Shown piece by piece: positions 47,199-57,700 of a stretch of 64,000 nt of DNA. The translations under genes and the position numbers were made by a program. The stretch comes from Photorhabdus akhurstii (lineage in GTDB: Bacteria; Pseudomonadota; Gammaproteobacteria; Enterobacterales; Enterobacteriaceae): positions 310,001 through 374,000 of the forward strand of contig NZ_RCWE01000001.1 of the NCBI RefSeq assembly GCF_018448925.1, in the 5' to 3' direction. The notes below the pieces were generated by a model that saw nothing but the letters and a program-made list of their open reading frames with translations, had not been told where the DNA came from and ran no database searches. How positions within the stretch are numbered: position 1 is the stretch's first letter; each line of letters starts with the position of its first letter.

Positions 47199-47588
47199 AT
47201 GGCGAATAAGGATCTGAAATTTCTGGTGGTTGATGATTTTTCAACCATGCGTCGCATTGTTCGTAACCTTTTAAAAGAATTGGGCTTTAATAATGTAGAA
47301 GAAGCTCAAGATGGGGCAGAAGCCCTGGCTAAAATTCGTTCATCTCACTTTGACTTTATTATTTCCGATTGGAATATGCCCAATATGGATGGTTTAGAGT
47401 TGCTAAAAGTCATTCGTGAAGATGCCCAATTGGCTAAGATACCGGTTTTGATGGTGACAGCAGAAGCGAAGAAAGAAAACATCATTGCCGCCGCACAAGC
47501 CGGGGCTAGTGGTTATGTTGTTAAACCTTTTACCGCAGCTACTCTGGAAGAAAAGCTCAATAAAATATTTGAAAAACTGGGCCTCTAA
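47199..47588 (+). CDS. cheY: Chemotaxis response regulator CheY
   Basis: CheY-P binds FliM and makes the motor turn clockwise. The 129-residue product keeps all key residues: the acidic pair (VVDD at residues 10-13), phosphorylated Asp57 ([10 protein letters not shown]), Thr in MVTAEA and Lys in VVKPF. AAGGAG precedes the ATG. CheZ follows 9 bases later. Confidence 0.98.
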   Translation: MANKDLKFLVVDDFSTMRRIVRNLLKELGFNNVEEAQDGAEALAKIRSSHFDFIISDWNMPNMDGLELLKVIREDAQLAKIPVLMVTAEAKKENIIAAAQAGASGYVVKPFTAATLEEKLNKIFEKLGL

Positions 47589-47597
47589 GGAGAGATA

Positions 47598-48248
47598 ATG
47601 AGAGTAAATCCAGTCATGCCAAGGGATGAGACCATTAGCGCCAGTGAAATTATCAGCCGTATCGGCCAGCTTACGCGCATGTTGCGTGATAGTTTACGTG
47701 AGTTGGGATTGGATAAAACTATTGCTCAGGCGGCTGAGGCAATACCTGATGCGAGAGAACGTTTGGACTATGTTGTACAGATGACAGCGCAGGCGGCGGA
47801 AAGGGCGCTTAATTGCGTTGAAGCGGCGCAACCTCGTCAGAATGAATTAGAGTCATCGGCAATATCACTGAAAAAACGTTGGGATGAGTGGTTTGAAAAC
47901 CCAGTTGAGATGCCTGTGGCACGTTCATTGGTTATGGATACCCGGAATTACCTCAATACGGTACCTGAACATACCGCATTCACTAACGCTCAACTGCTAG
48001 AGATCATGATGGCGCAAGATTTTCAGGATCTTACCGGTCAGGTTATTAAGCGGATGATGGATGTTATTCAGGAAATAGAAAAACAGCTAGTGATGGTATT
48101 AATGGAAAACATGCCGGCTGATCAAGTGATAAAAACCAAGAAAGAGACAGACAGTTTGCTAAATGGTCCGCAGGTGAATCAAAATGGCGTGGGTGTTATC
48201 GCTAATCAGGCTCAAGTTGATGATCTACTGGATAGCTTAGGTTTCTGA
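47598..48248 (+). CDS. cheZ: CheY-P phosphatase CheZ
   Basis: CheZ dephosphorylates CheY-P. The 216-residue product is mostly helical, with the conserved catalytic region [18 protein letters not shown] (about residues 138-155) and the C-terminal CheY-binding peptide [10 protein letters not shown]. It ends the chemotaxis operon. In most enterobacteria flhB and flhA follow here; in this window they do not. Confidence 0.96.
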   Translation: MRVNPVMPRDETISASEIISRIGQLTRMLRDSLRELGLDKTIAQAAEAIPDARERLDYVVQMTAQAAERALNCVEAAQPRQNELESSAISLKKRWDEWFENPVEMPVARSLVMDTRNYLNTVPEHTAFTNAQLLEIMMAQDFQDLTGQVIKRMMDVIQEIEKQLVMVLMENMPADQVIKTKKETDSLLNGPQVNQNGVGVIANQAQVDDLLDSLGF

Positions 48249-48725
48249 ATAAACGTGGCAGGGGTAAACCTGCCACTCAGGATTAAAGATTTTCTGGAAA
48301 TTGTTGACCACTACATAATAGAGACCGGATAACTTTTATCGTCAGACGGTGGGTTATGTGTCCAACGATATCTGCCTCCAAAAGTGCGCAGATGTACCGC
48401 AATTTTGTTCTCCCTTTCAGGCCACGGGAGTTTTCGTTCGCCACCCGATATGTAATTATTGCAGCTAATGGATCATAAATAATAACGTATTATCGATTGG
48501 ATTGAGCGAGGTTAAATTTTTGTTTGATGATGAGAATAGCTTCACCTCTATTCATAACATTGACAGCTTAACGAAGGCGGTTTTATTGCTGAAACGTCAT
48601 TAGCGGATTTTTATCCACCATCACGAACAAATATTGGCTGTTGTCCGTGCAGGTGGACGACTCAATTACATTTTTAATCAATTGCCCTAAAACCCATCAC
48701 CAATAGAGAAGGAGCAGAGGATAAT
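48249..48725 (+). other. Intergenic region after cheZ with a hairpin at 48255-48276
   Basis: GTGGCAGG and CCTGCCAC (48255-48262, 48269-48276) form an 8-bp stem that may end the chemotaxis operon, though no U-tract follows. The rest, about 440 bases, shows only short broken frames (one reads DDENSFTSIHNIDSLTKAVLLLKRH). It looks like decayed coding DNA, but I cannot name a family. Confidence 0.45.
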
Positions 48726-49511
48726 ATGACACAGCATAAAGAAAAATTTGATGGTTTGGCTAAAGGTTATGATCGCTACCGCCCTCGTTACCCGCAGGTA
48801 CTTTTCCGTGAAATTTGCCATTGGCTGCCTAAAGACAGGGCATTGTCTGTTGTCGATATTGGTGCCGGAACTGGCATTGCTCTCGAAGGGCTGGCAAATC
48901 TGCTTGGTCAGCAACACCACTACACTGCCATTGATATTTCGCAGGATATGATCGACACCGGTAAACAGAAACTGCCGTGGGTCAATTGGTTACATGGCAG
49001 TGCTGAACAGCATCTCGCCAATGTGGGTAATCCTGACTTAATCATGGCAGCACAATCTTTTCAATGGATGGATCGGGCAACGGTGTTAAATCTGGTCAGA
49101 AACAGTTTGGCAGAGAATGGCATCATAGCGATCCTGCAAAATAACCGAGATTACCGGCATAGTGAATTTTTGAATGAGTATGAAAATCTTCTGGAAGAAT
49201 TAAGCCCTAACTATAGCCGTCATTATCGGAATTTTGATTATGCGCAGGAATTGAATACTGCATTCCTGCATGAAAATGCCCTCCATATTACACTCAATAC
49301 CTGCTGGAGTATGCCTATTCCCGGCGAAGCATTTATCGGGATGAGTCGTTCATCGACTCAAGTGCAACGTGCTTTAGCTGCCCACGGTGAGTTATTTATC
49401 GGAAGATTAAAAATGCTGGTGGATAAATATCAATTTGAGGGAAAATTGGAAATTTTATATGAAAGCCAACTGTTTATGGTTGTTAAGCGGGTTAATTCTG
49501 GAAATGAATAA
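48726..49511 (+). CDS. Class I SAM-dependent methyltransferase
   Basis: The 261-residue product has the SAM-binding motif I VVDIGAGTGIALEGL (about residues 42-56), an acidic residue after strand 2 (YTAIDISQDMI), and motif II/post-I GNPDLIMAAQSFQWMD (about 100). It resembles Methyltransf_11-type small-molecule methyltransferases. The substrate is unknown. It sits between the chemotaxis operon and the converging NRPS/PKS operon; it could tailor the metabolite, but its opposite strand and separate terminator do not argue for this. GGAGCAGAGG lies ahead of the start. Confidence 0.82.
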   Translation: MTQHKEKFDGLAKGYDRYRPRYPQVLFREICHWLPKDRALSVVDIGAGTGIALEGLANLLGQQHHYTAIDISQDMIDTGKQKLPWVNWLHGSAEQHLANVGNPDLIMAAQSFQWMDRATVLNLVRNSLAENGIIAILQNNRDYRHSEFLNEYENLLEELSPNYSRHYRNFDYAQELNTAFLHENALHITLNTCWSMPIPGEAFIGMSRSSTQVQRALAAHGELFIGRLKMLVDKYQFEGKLEILYESQLFMVVKRVNSGNE

Positions 49512-49867
49512 TGTCAGAAATAGCGATCAGCTTCTCTATACCAATTGAGGAAAATATCAAGGGAATATTGGCACTTTGCAAGACGTTTATCTGCCATTTG
49601 TGGTTGATTTTATGCCGACAGCACTGAATGAAACGCTTGTCAGTATTATGGAGAAGCTAATTTATTGGAAAATTGCTAAATATGGTAATCAGGTTGTTGC
49701 CATCCATGTTGTTACATATGACAACTGCTACCAAAGGTGAAACAGTTTACAGCCGCTGTTTCACCTTCTCTTTGGAAGCCGACTAATATAACAAAAGCGT
49801 AGCGATAATATCTAAACCAAATACAACATCCAGAGAGCGCCAAATTTTTATTACAGCGATATCCTAC
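49512..49867. other. Gap between the methyltransferase and the NRPS/PKS operon
   Basis: About 220 bases contain a broken frame (GTLQDVYLPFVVDFMPTALN... in one frame) that looks like a gene fragment I cannot identify. The terminator at 49734 follows. Confidence 0.4.
49734..49774. terminator. Strong terminator between converging transcripts
   Basis: AAGGTGAAACAG and CTGTTTCACCTT form a 12-bp perfect stem with a 10-base loop, followed by CTCTTT. Confidence 0.75.
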
Positions 49868-50230
49868 TTAATGAGGTACTTCAAATTTAAAGTAATCGCT
49901 GAGGAGAGTTATCTTATCGTCCATAATTTCGATTAATGTCACGCCCATATTGCTATAAATATCACTATTTTTACGACGCCCTTCATTTTCCCAAATAACG
50001 CAAGCTTGGTTATTACTAGCAATGAAACCAGTTTGCGTAAAATGTAAATATTCAAAATTTGAGAACAGTTTCTTGAGAAAAATAAGCGACATCTTTTTAC
50101 CTACCATTGGAGGAATACCCGGATAATAAAGTGAAATATCTTCGGAAAAAATATTATCCAGTCGTTTAAGGTCATACTGATTCATTGAGATAAGAAGTTC
50201 TGCGGTTAATTCATTTATTCGGTTCATCAT
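49868..50230 (-). CDS. SnoaL/NTF2-like small protein at the end of the NRPS/PKS operon
   Basis: The 120-residue product fits the NTF2-like/SnoaL fold: an N-terminal helix pair (ELTAELLISMNQYDLKRLDNIFSED), ISLYYPGIPPMVGKK, then a curved sheet. Such proteins are cyclases, isomerases or ligand carriers. It is the last gene of the minus-strand operon, 50 bases after the NRPS, and GAGGA precedes the ATG. It may act on the product of the cluster, or only ride along. No catalytic residue can be assigned. It is more AT-rich than the NRPS/PKS genes. Confidence 0.72.
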   Translation of the reverse strand: MMNRINELTAELLISMNQYDLKRLDNIFSEDISLYYPGIPPMVGKKMSLIFLKKLFSNFEYLHFTQTGFIASNNQACVIWENEGRRKNSDIYSNMGVTLIEIMDDKITLLSDYFKFEVPH

Positions 50231-50280
50231 GTTTTGTCCTCTGTTTTATTTATTTACCGACATAATCGTGTTATTTAGGC

Positions 50281-53200
50281 TTAGCTGACGACTTCATTTT
50301 CCTGCTGCAAAACGTTCAATCGTTGCACCAGTTGGCTGACCCTCGGTGCGTTAAATAGATCGCGCAACGTGATTTCAACGCCGAAGTCACTACGCACTCT
50401 TGCTATTACCCGCATTGCAACCAAAGATTCGCCGCCAAGCTCAAAGAAATTGTCCTCTGGAGAGATATTTTCTAATCCCAACAACTCGGCAAACAGACGA
50501 CAAAGTGCGAGTTCCTGTGGACTGGAAGATTCACTTTCATTGACTACCGCACTGTTCCATATAGGTTTCGGCAACGCTTTACGATCTAACTTTCCATTAA
50601 TGGTTAACGGGAAGTGATCAAGTTGCACTATGGCCGCTGGAATCATCGCTTCGGGCAAGCGTGTGGCTAGACTGGACCGTATTAGCTGTGGTTCAAGGGT
50701 AATACCCTGATGAGCAATGACATAACCCACCAACCGCTTCTGTTGACCTTCATCTTCACGCACAATGACCTCGGACTGCACGATATCAGGGTGTGCATTT
50801 AGCGCTGCCGCCACTTCGCCCAATTCAATACGGAAGCCGCGGATTTTAACCTGATCGTCAGTGCGGCCAAGGAAGTCCAATACCCCATCCCGACGCAATC
50901 TTGCCAGGTCGCCAGTGCGATACATACGCGCATCTGTGCCGACAAAAGGATCAGCTATAAAGCGTTCAGCCGTGAGCTCAGGACGATTTAGATAACCACG
51001 CGCTACTCCTGCGCCGCCCACATATATCTCACCCACAAAACCTACCGGAACCGGACACTGAGCTTCATCAAGAATATAGATACTGAGATCATCAATAGGT
51101 TCACCAATAAGGCTTGAAGCAGGCTGCGCAATGACTTCACGTGAAAGAGGGAAATAGGTCACATGTACAGTGGTTTCAGTAATACCATACATGTTGATCA
51201 ATTGAGGTGCGTTATCAGCGTGTCTTTGATACCACTCCCCCAGGATATGGGCATTCAGCGCTTCTCCGCCAAAAATCACTATGCGCAGCGCCAAACTCTG
51301 CCCAAGCTTAGGGGCTTCGCGATCAGCATGGATCAGCGCCTGAAATGCTGAGGGCGTTTGGTTTAACACCGTCACTTTTTCGCTAACCAAAAGCTGCAAA
51401 AAATCTGTAGGTGAACGGCTGACTTCCCAGGGAACAATTACCAGTTTTCCGCCATTCAACAATGCTCCCCAGCACTCCCAGACAGCAAAATCAAAAGCAT
51501 AAGAGTGAAACATTGTCCAACAATCAGTTTCAGAGAAATTAAACCAGCGTTGAGTACTTTGTAGCAAACGCATCACATTGTGATGAGTCACTACCACGCC
51601 CTTGGGTACACCGGTGGAACCAGAGGTGTAAATGATATAAGCGGGATGTGCTGAAATCAGCGGTTGCAAGCGCTCTTTATCAGACAGATCAGCAACGCTT
51701 TGCATTTCCAGATGGGCGATCAACTCGGGATCATCTAGCGATAATATGGGGGTATGGGTTGCCAGGCGTTGCGCAATTTCACGGGTGGTGATCACACAAG
51801 CGGGTTTAGCATCGTCAATCATAAAATCAAGACGACTTTGCGGATAATCCGCCTCCACTGGCACGTAAGCAGCCCCAGCCTTGATGATAGCCAGCAGTGT
51901 CACCATCATCTCAATAGAACGTGGTAAGCAGACCATAACACGCTGTTCCGGGCCTATTCGCCGGGATACCAGATAGCGTGCCAGTTGGTTAGCACGTTGG
52001 TTCAATACCGTATAGTTCACATTCTCCTGTTGATAAGTCAGCGCCACATTATTCGGCATTGCAATTGCTTGTTGTTCAAAGCGTGAGGTCAGTGTTTCCT
52101 CATTATTTGATTCTGTGCGCCGTGCAGGTAATAGGCTCTCTCCCAGGTGCCAGCCTGGCAATGTCAGTTCACCAATGGGGCGTGATATATCTGCCAGCAA
52201 TTCAGTGATGAAGTGCTGAAAAAGAGATTTTTGAAGGTCAATATCGTGGGAAGTGTAGAGGTTATCATTGGTATCGAGCGTAAACTGCAAATTGCCGCCT
52301 TCGTCATGATAATAAATGGTCACAGAGAGGTCTTCTACCGGCCCACTGGACAAATTTTTGGTACGCCCAAAGTTACCCGCAAAGCTTACATTGCTGTTAA
52401 ACAGCATCACATTAATATTCTGCGCAAACAAGCGGGGGGCAGAACCATTTCGCTGTAAATCACGATAGATATCTTCAGAGCGATACTGCTGATGTTTGAG
52501 CAACTGGCGGATTTCCTGGCTGACCTGTTTACTAATGTCGCCTATGGAATGAGCAGGATCTATTGTCAGACGCAGAGGTAATACATTAGATACCATGCCT
52601 GGAATACTACGTAACGCACGCCCTGAACGCGCAGTGACTGGCATACCTAAAGTAATATCCTGCTTATCGGTCATACGAGAAATCCAGGAAGCAACGATAG
52701 CAATAATAATTTGTGCCATACTGCTTCCGCTCTCTTCACTCAGAGTATGCAGAATGTCGTTGACCTTTGCCGGGATTTCACACTGGGTGCAACTGAACGA
52801 ACCTAAGTCGGCGAACTGACCGGGTTTCGCCCCTACGGCAAGGCTCTGTGGCTCACTTCGTCCTGCCATATACTGTGACCACCACTGGCGGTCATGTTGA
52901 AAATTTTCCGAGCGGCGATATTCTTCATCAAAAGCTAACAGATCGCTAAGGGGGCCGAAAGGATTTTCCAGCTCATCAGCGCCAGTAAATTTCTGGGTGT
53001 ACAGTTCAGCAAGCCGCTGAATCAGCAACGTAGTGCCAAAGGCATCACTAGCCAAATGATGGACACGAATAAACAAAAAATAGTGTTCATCACTGATTTT
53101 TAGCAGCGCAAAACCAAACAACGGCCCCTGTGTTAACTCCATCGGCCGCACCAATTCAGCCTTCATCCAGATTTCAGCTTCTGTTAACGCATCCATATGG

Positions 53201-53475
53201 TTAGATAGATCAATAAGCGGGCAACTCCATTGCAGATTAGTAACGATCTGTTGCTGTGGTCCTTGTGGGTGTTGCACAACTATCACCCGTAAACATTCAG
53301 CTTCATCTATCAACTGGGACAGTGCTGTGTTAAGTGTCTCAATATCGATAGCGCCTGAAATATCAATATAACAACCCGTATTATAAATTCCTGCGCTTAC
53401 ATTTAATTGTTCAGCCAGCCAAATTTCCTGCTGTGCTGCGGTCAGGGGGTAATAGGTTCCTTGATGTTGTTTCAT
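50281..53475 (-). CDS. NRPS, C-A-T, predicted to load threonine (GlbF-like)
   Basis: The 1064-residue protein is one NRPS module. The condensation domain (about 1-440) has HHLASDA, where the family has HHxxxDG. The adenylation domain (about 460-960) has YTSGSTGVPKG near residue 617 and the terminal NGKLDRKALP. The thiolation domain (about 980-1050) has the pantetheine serine in LGGESLVAM. The ten specificity residues I read are D, F, W, N, I, G, M, V, H, K: the known threonine code. As the first module it would have a starter condensation domain joining a fatty acyl-CoA to Thr, as GlbF does in glidobactin synthesis. It follows the exporter by 28 bases and has no thioesterase. Confidence 0.88.
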   Translation of the reverse strand: MKQHQGTYYPLTAAQQEIWLAEQLNVSAGIYNTGCYIDISGAIDIETLNTALSQLIDEAECLRVIVVQHPQGPQQQIVTNLQWSCPLIDLSNHMDALTEAEIWMKAELVRPMELTQGPLFGFALLKISDEHYFLFIRVHHLASDAFGTTLLIQRLAELYTQKFTGADELENPFGPLSDLLAFDEEYRRSENFQHDRQWWSQYMAGRSEPQSLAVGAKPGQFADLGSFSCTQCEIPAKVNDILHTLSEESGSSMAQIIIAIVASWISRMTDKQDITLGMPVTARSGRALRSIPGMVSNVLPLRLTIDPAHSIGDISKQVSQEIRQLLKHQQYRSEDIYRDLQRNGSAPRLFAQNINVMLFNSNVSFAGNFGRTKNLSSGPVEDLSVTIYYHDEGGNLQFTLDTNDNLYTSHDIDLQKSLFQHFITELLADISRPIGELTLPGWHLGESLLPARRTESNNEETLTSRFEQQAIAMPNNVALTYQQENVNYTVLNQRANQLARYLVSRRIGPEQRVMVCLPRSIEMMVTLLAIIKAGAAYVPVEADYPQSRLDFMIDDAKPACVITTREIAQRLATHTPILSLDDPELIAHLEMQSVADLSDKERLQPLISAHPAYIIYTSGSTGVPKGVVVTHHNVMRLLQSTQRWFNFSETDCWTMFHSYAFDFAVWECWGALLNGGKLVIVPWEVSRSPTDFLQLLVSEKVTVLNQTPSAFQALIHADREAPKLGQSLALRIVIFGGEALNAHILGEWYQRHADNAPQLINMYGITETTVHVTYFPLSREVIAQPASSLIGEPIDDLSIYILDEAQCPVPVGFVGEIYVGGAGVARGYLNRPELTAERFIADPFVGTDARMYRTGDLARLRRDGVLDFLGRTDDQVKIRGFRIELGEVAAALNAHPDIVQSEVIVREDEGQQKRLVGYVIAHQGITLEPQLIRSSLATRLPEAMIPAAIVQLDHFPLTINGKLDRKALPKPIWNSAVVNESESSSPQELALCRLFAELLGLENISPEDNFFELGGESLVAMRVIARVRSDFGVEITLRDLFNAPRVSQLVQRLNVLQQENEVVS

Positions 53476-53503
53476 AATTAATCCTCACAGGCTGGTGATC
53501 TTT

Positions 53504-54769
53504 TTATTTATACAAACCGCGTAATTTAATGTCTGCCTGAGAACCACGTAGCAAAATCAATATGGCGCAGAAGCAAACAACGACAGCAATAACAAAGGGA
53601 AGACCTTGAAAATAGAGAGATTGTCCCTGACGAGATGAAAAATGCAGCAAGAATGCACCCAACAGCGGTGAAGCCGTGATCGCCAGACCCAACATACAGT
53701 TCTGCGCTCCCAGATACTCCCCTTGTCGCTCATTGCCTGCACGCAACGAAATCAAAGCACGAAGCGTTGAGTCGCTGATCAACGCCAGTGCATGCAAAGC
53801 AATTGCCCCCGCAACAATAAGGGGTGATACGGCCAGGCTATAAGCGATAAACGCCAACATATAGAGTCCGTAACCGATGATCGCTGTGCGGTATTCGTTA
53901 CAGCGCGTCACGAACATTTTTAGCAACCAAGTTTGCGTTATGATAATCCCGATGCCGAGCCCGGTGAGAGCCAGACCGTTTTCACGTGGCCCCCAGCCCA
54001 AACGTATTTCATTGAGTAAGACAAAACAGGCCAGAAAAATACCGTAAACCACCATGCCAAGAGCTGAAGCATAAACCAATCGTCTCAGTACCCCATCCGT
54101 AGCCAGTAGTTTCAAGCTGCCCACAGGATTGGCCCGGCGCCAGTCGAACGAGCGCCGGTTCTCTTTGGTCAGACTTTCGTTCAGAACAAACATGGCGGCA
54201 ATAGCGTTCACTGCTGCCAGTGAGCCAGCAATTACAAACGGAAGGCGAGGTGTAATCATGCCTAATAACCCACCAAAGGCAGGCCCGGCAACCATGCCGA
54301 AGCCGAGAACACCACTGACCAGACCAAAACGCGCGGCTCGCTGTGCTTCTGGCGTAACATCTGCTACGTAAGCCGATGCAGCGGAAGTACTGGCGGCAGT
54401 GGAACCCGAAAAAAATATACCGGCCACCAGCCATCCCAGCGACGGTGCGGTTGCCACCAGCGTATAGCTCAACGCTGTTCCAAACAGTGTTGCAAGCAGT
54501 ACCGGTCGCCGTCCCCAAGCGTCGCTAAGCGTTCCTAACAGTGGGGCGAAAAGGAACTGTGCAAAAGCATATAGTGAGACAAATAACCCGATTAACGGCA
54601 CACCCGCTTCCGGTGGTTGCGGGGCAATCTCCCGTAACAGATCGGGTAAAACGGGAAGGACAATTCCGATACCCAGAGCATCCACAGCCAACGTCATTAG
54701 GATGACGGCCAATCGGCGTTTATGCTGTCGGTTTTCAGGAAAGTGAACCGTTGGGGAAGAATCGCTCAT
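53504..54769 (-). CDS. MFS drug-efflux-type transporter (GlbD-like exporter)
   Basis: The 421-residue inner-membrane protein has 12 membrane segments and the MFS motif A GTLSDAWGRRPVL (about residues 77-89), in the TetA/DHA1 branch. It overlaps the end of the NRPS/PKS gene by four bases (ATGA), so it is translationally coupled and should export the metabolite and protect the cell. I recall that glidobactin and syringolin clusters each carry such an exporter. The assignment to that role is by context. Confidence 0.88.
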   Translation of the reverse strand: MSDSSPTVHFPENRQHKRRLAVILMTLAVDALGIGIVLPVLPDLLREIAPQPPEAGVPLIGLFVSLYAFAQFLFAPLLGTLSDAWGRRPVLLATLFGTALSYTLVATAPSLGWLVAGIFFSGSTAASTSAASAYVADVTPEAQRAARFGLVSGVLGFGMVAGPAFGGLLGMITPRLPFVIAGSLAAVNAIAAMFVLNESLTKENRRSFDWRRANPVGSLKLLATDGVLRRLVYASALGMVVYGIFLACFVLLNEIRLGWGPRENGLALTGLGIGIIITQTWLLKMFVTRCNEYRTAIIGYGLYMLAFIAYSLAVSPLIVAGAIALHALALISDSTLRALISLRAGNERQGEYLGAQNCMLGLAITASPLLGAFLLHFSSRQGQSLYFQGLPFVIAVVVCFCAILILLRGSQADIKLRGLYK

Positions 54770-57700
54770 ACCTGTCCCCCTTTTATGATCAACGGAAAGT
54801 GATGGATTATCGCCTGCGATACATGTGCCACGTGCTCTTCCATCAGACAGCTATAATGATTCCCCGGCACTTCTGCGATGCGAATGGGCAGGCTGGAGAA
54901 CTTCTCCCAACCCCAGGCGTTGGTCTCCCGGATTTCTGGTACAACAACCCCTTTCGGTAAGGGTTCCATCGCTTTTATTAACAGCATAGGAATTGGCGAC
55001 TGTACGGGTATTGGACGATATTTCGGGGACATATCCGATGCGGCCCGATAGACATTGAACAATCCGCTAATCGAGCTCATATCATTCTGTGCGTGAATCA
55101 ACGAAAAACGTTTTAGTTGCTCTTGGATATAGCTCAGTAACGCTTCACGTGGTAATGCACGCATTTCGTCGTCGTCCAGGCTGTCGATCATTTCCAGTCG
55201 GTCAGTATAGTAGGCAAAAATACCAAGAATAACTTTGGCGATATCAGCATCTTCCTGATACGGAACCGGTGCATAGGGTGGTGCGGCAGAGTCGAGTAGT
55301 ATTAGAGAACCGATGCTTTCTCCCTCAGCATGAAGCTGCCGTGCCATTTCATAAGCCACCTTGCCGCCCAATGAATGACCGCCGATATGATATGGCCCCT
55401 GCTTCTGTACCGAACGCAAACAGGCAATGTAATGCGTTGCTATTTCTTCCACTGATTGATGCGGCGCAGTTTTTCCATCAAGCCCCAAATATTGCATACC
55501 GATAAATGGCAGTTCTCGTGGTAACGCCGCGGCCAGAGGCATAAATTGGGTAACATTGCCGCCCATACCCGGCACACAAAATAGGGGTGAGTAATTACCA
55601 TTACCGCCGTGATTAATTGGCACCAGACAGTAGCGGATATGGGCATTCTCAGGAGCTTGGCTCTTTTTATCGTCAGATAGAGAACGGACAACACGTGCCA
55701 TTGTCGGCTGTTCGAGAAACTCCGCCAGCGTCAGACAGTGTTGGAAATGATCACGCAAACGGGAGATCATCTGTGTTGCCAACAGCGAATGGCCACCCAG
55801 TTCGAAGAAATCATCTTCCAGGTTAATCGTCTCTTCACCCAGTAGCTCATACCACAATTGACGAACCGCTTCCTCTGGGCTGGCAGAATCAGATATCGCT
55901 GATGAATTCTGTAATTGCGCACTCCGAACAGTAGTAAATTTACTGACAACGATCTGTGCTTCCATTCCGGCGATAGCCAGATCGAAAATAGCGCAGCCCT
56001 CTTGATTACTGAGACCAATCACACTTTCTTTACGGCGGGCAGCATAATCCACGGCCATTCCTACTTCTGACCAAGTATCCCAGTTAACTGACGTTACCGG
56101 TATAGCCTGTTGTCGCCAGTAGTGCGCTACAGCATCAAGATAACGGTTCGCCGCCGCGTAGTCTGCCTGACCAATGCCCCCTACCAATGAGGCAAGTGAA
56201 GAGCACAACAGAACAAAGTCGAGAGGGTCCTGACTAATCGCTGTCATCAGTTGCTGGGTACCACTGACTTTTGCCGCCATCACATGCCGCCAGCCCTGCG
56301 ATGTGCCATGCTCCAGCAATCCACTGGCTTCAATACCCGCGGAGTGAATCACACCGTTGATAGCGCCAAATTTTGCCCGCATCTGTGCCAATGCTTCATT
56401 TAATGCCACACCGTCAGCAACATCGGCGCGTAACATCATGATTTCAGCGCCCGATTTCCGTAACACATCGAGTAAAGCTTCACTTGCCGCATTAGTTCCC
56501 CGGCGGCTCAAAATACCGAGTTTAACCTTGCTGCATTGATTGCTGATGTGACGTGCCAGTGACTGACCGATACCCCCCAGTCCACCCGTAATCAGATAAA
56601 CACCACCATCACGCAGAATTTGTCGGCGAGGTATCTCATCAAGCTCAGTAAATGTCTGTAATTCACGTTCACCCTGTTTAAGCGAAATGCTGGTAACCGG
56701 TATTCCTTCTGTCGTCTCTTCCGGTTGCATATCCGTATACAGTTCCGCAATCAGCGATTGATATGTAGCAAAAGTGTCATCATTTAGATCGATATGACGT
56801 GCAGAACATCCCGGATACTCGGCCGCCAATATTCCGAGCAAACCAAGCGCGGGTGCGGCATGACAGGCTTCTAGCACTTTGGCTGCCTGTAGTCCGCGGG
56901 AAATCAGGGTAATATTAAAAACCCTGTGATGACCGGTAAGTGCTTTAATTGCAGCCGCCAGTTGTTCAAATGCAGCCTCTGGTTGAGAAATCCCCGCCGC
57001 AGTCCAGCACCAGATAATACGTTCTGGTAGCACTTGTTGTTGTATCAGGCAATCTATCAGTCGTTGATAATCTTCGGGTTGATCCTGACGCAAACTAAAG
57101 CGGTAAGTATCCTGTTGCAGAAATTGATCAGCATCTTCAACAACAATACTACCGGGCGCCGCCGCTTGCCATAAATCACTCAGTCCAGCGGCTTGGGCGC
57201 CAAAAATCAGCCACGGCGCACGATTTTGCTTTGCTTCGCCTAGCGGCTTCGGCAGCCATTGAGGGTGACGACACCACTGGGCTACATTCGCCTCACGTGC
57301 TGGCTGGCGTGGTAAGGAATTGAACTGGCGTAAATTGTAACCGTGAATTTCAACCAGCACCTGCTTGCAATTCTGACTCTCATCCCAACTAAATAGCGTT
57401 ATGTCATAAGTCCGAGGGGCCGTCTCAACCGCCAGACTGTAAAATTCGGCGCATAATGGTTGATGCAGCGTCAGCGAACCATAATGGAACGGTATTGAAG
57501 CATCGCCCGGCAACAGACAGGCATGTAAGAATACCGTGCCTAAATCGAGTAAAGCCGGATGTAATGCAATATCAGGCAAATCATCGATAAATGCCGGATT
57601 GAGTCGCAACTGCGCCAACGCACAGCGATCACCCATCCACACACCTGCAATGCATTGCCAGCGCGGTCCATAGTCAGCAAATGCTTGATTGAAACGCTCC

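Noticed and set aside
48480-48700. A decayed LuxR-type regulator after cheZ
   Set aside because: Short broken frames are present but no family motif is clear enough to name it.
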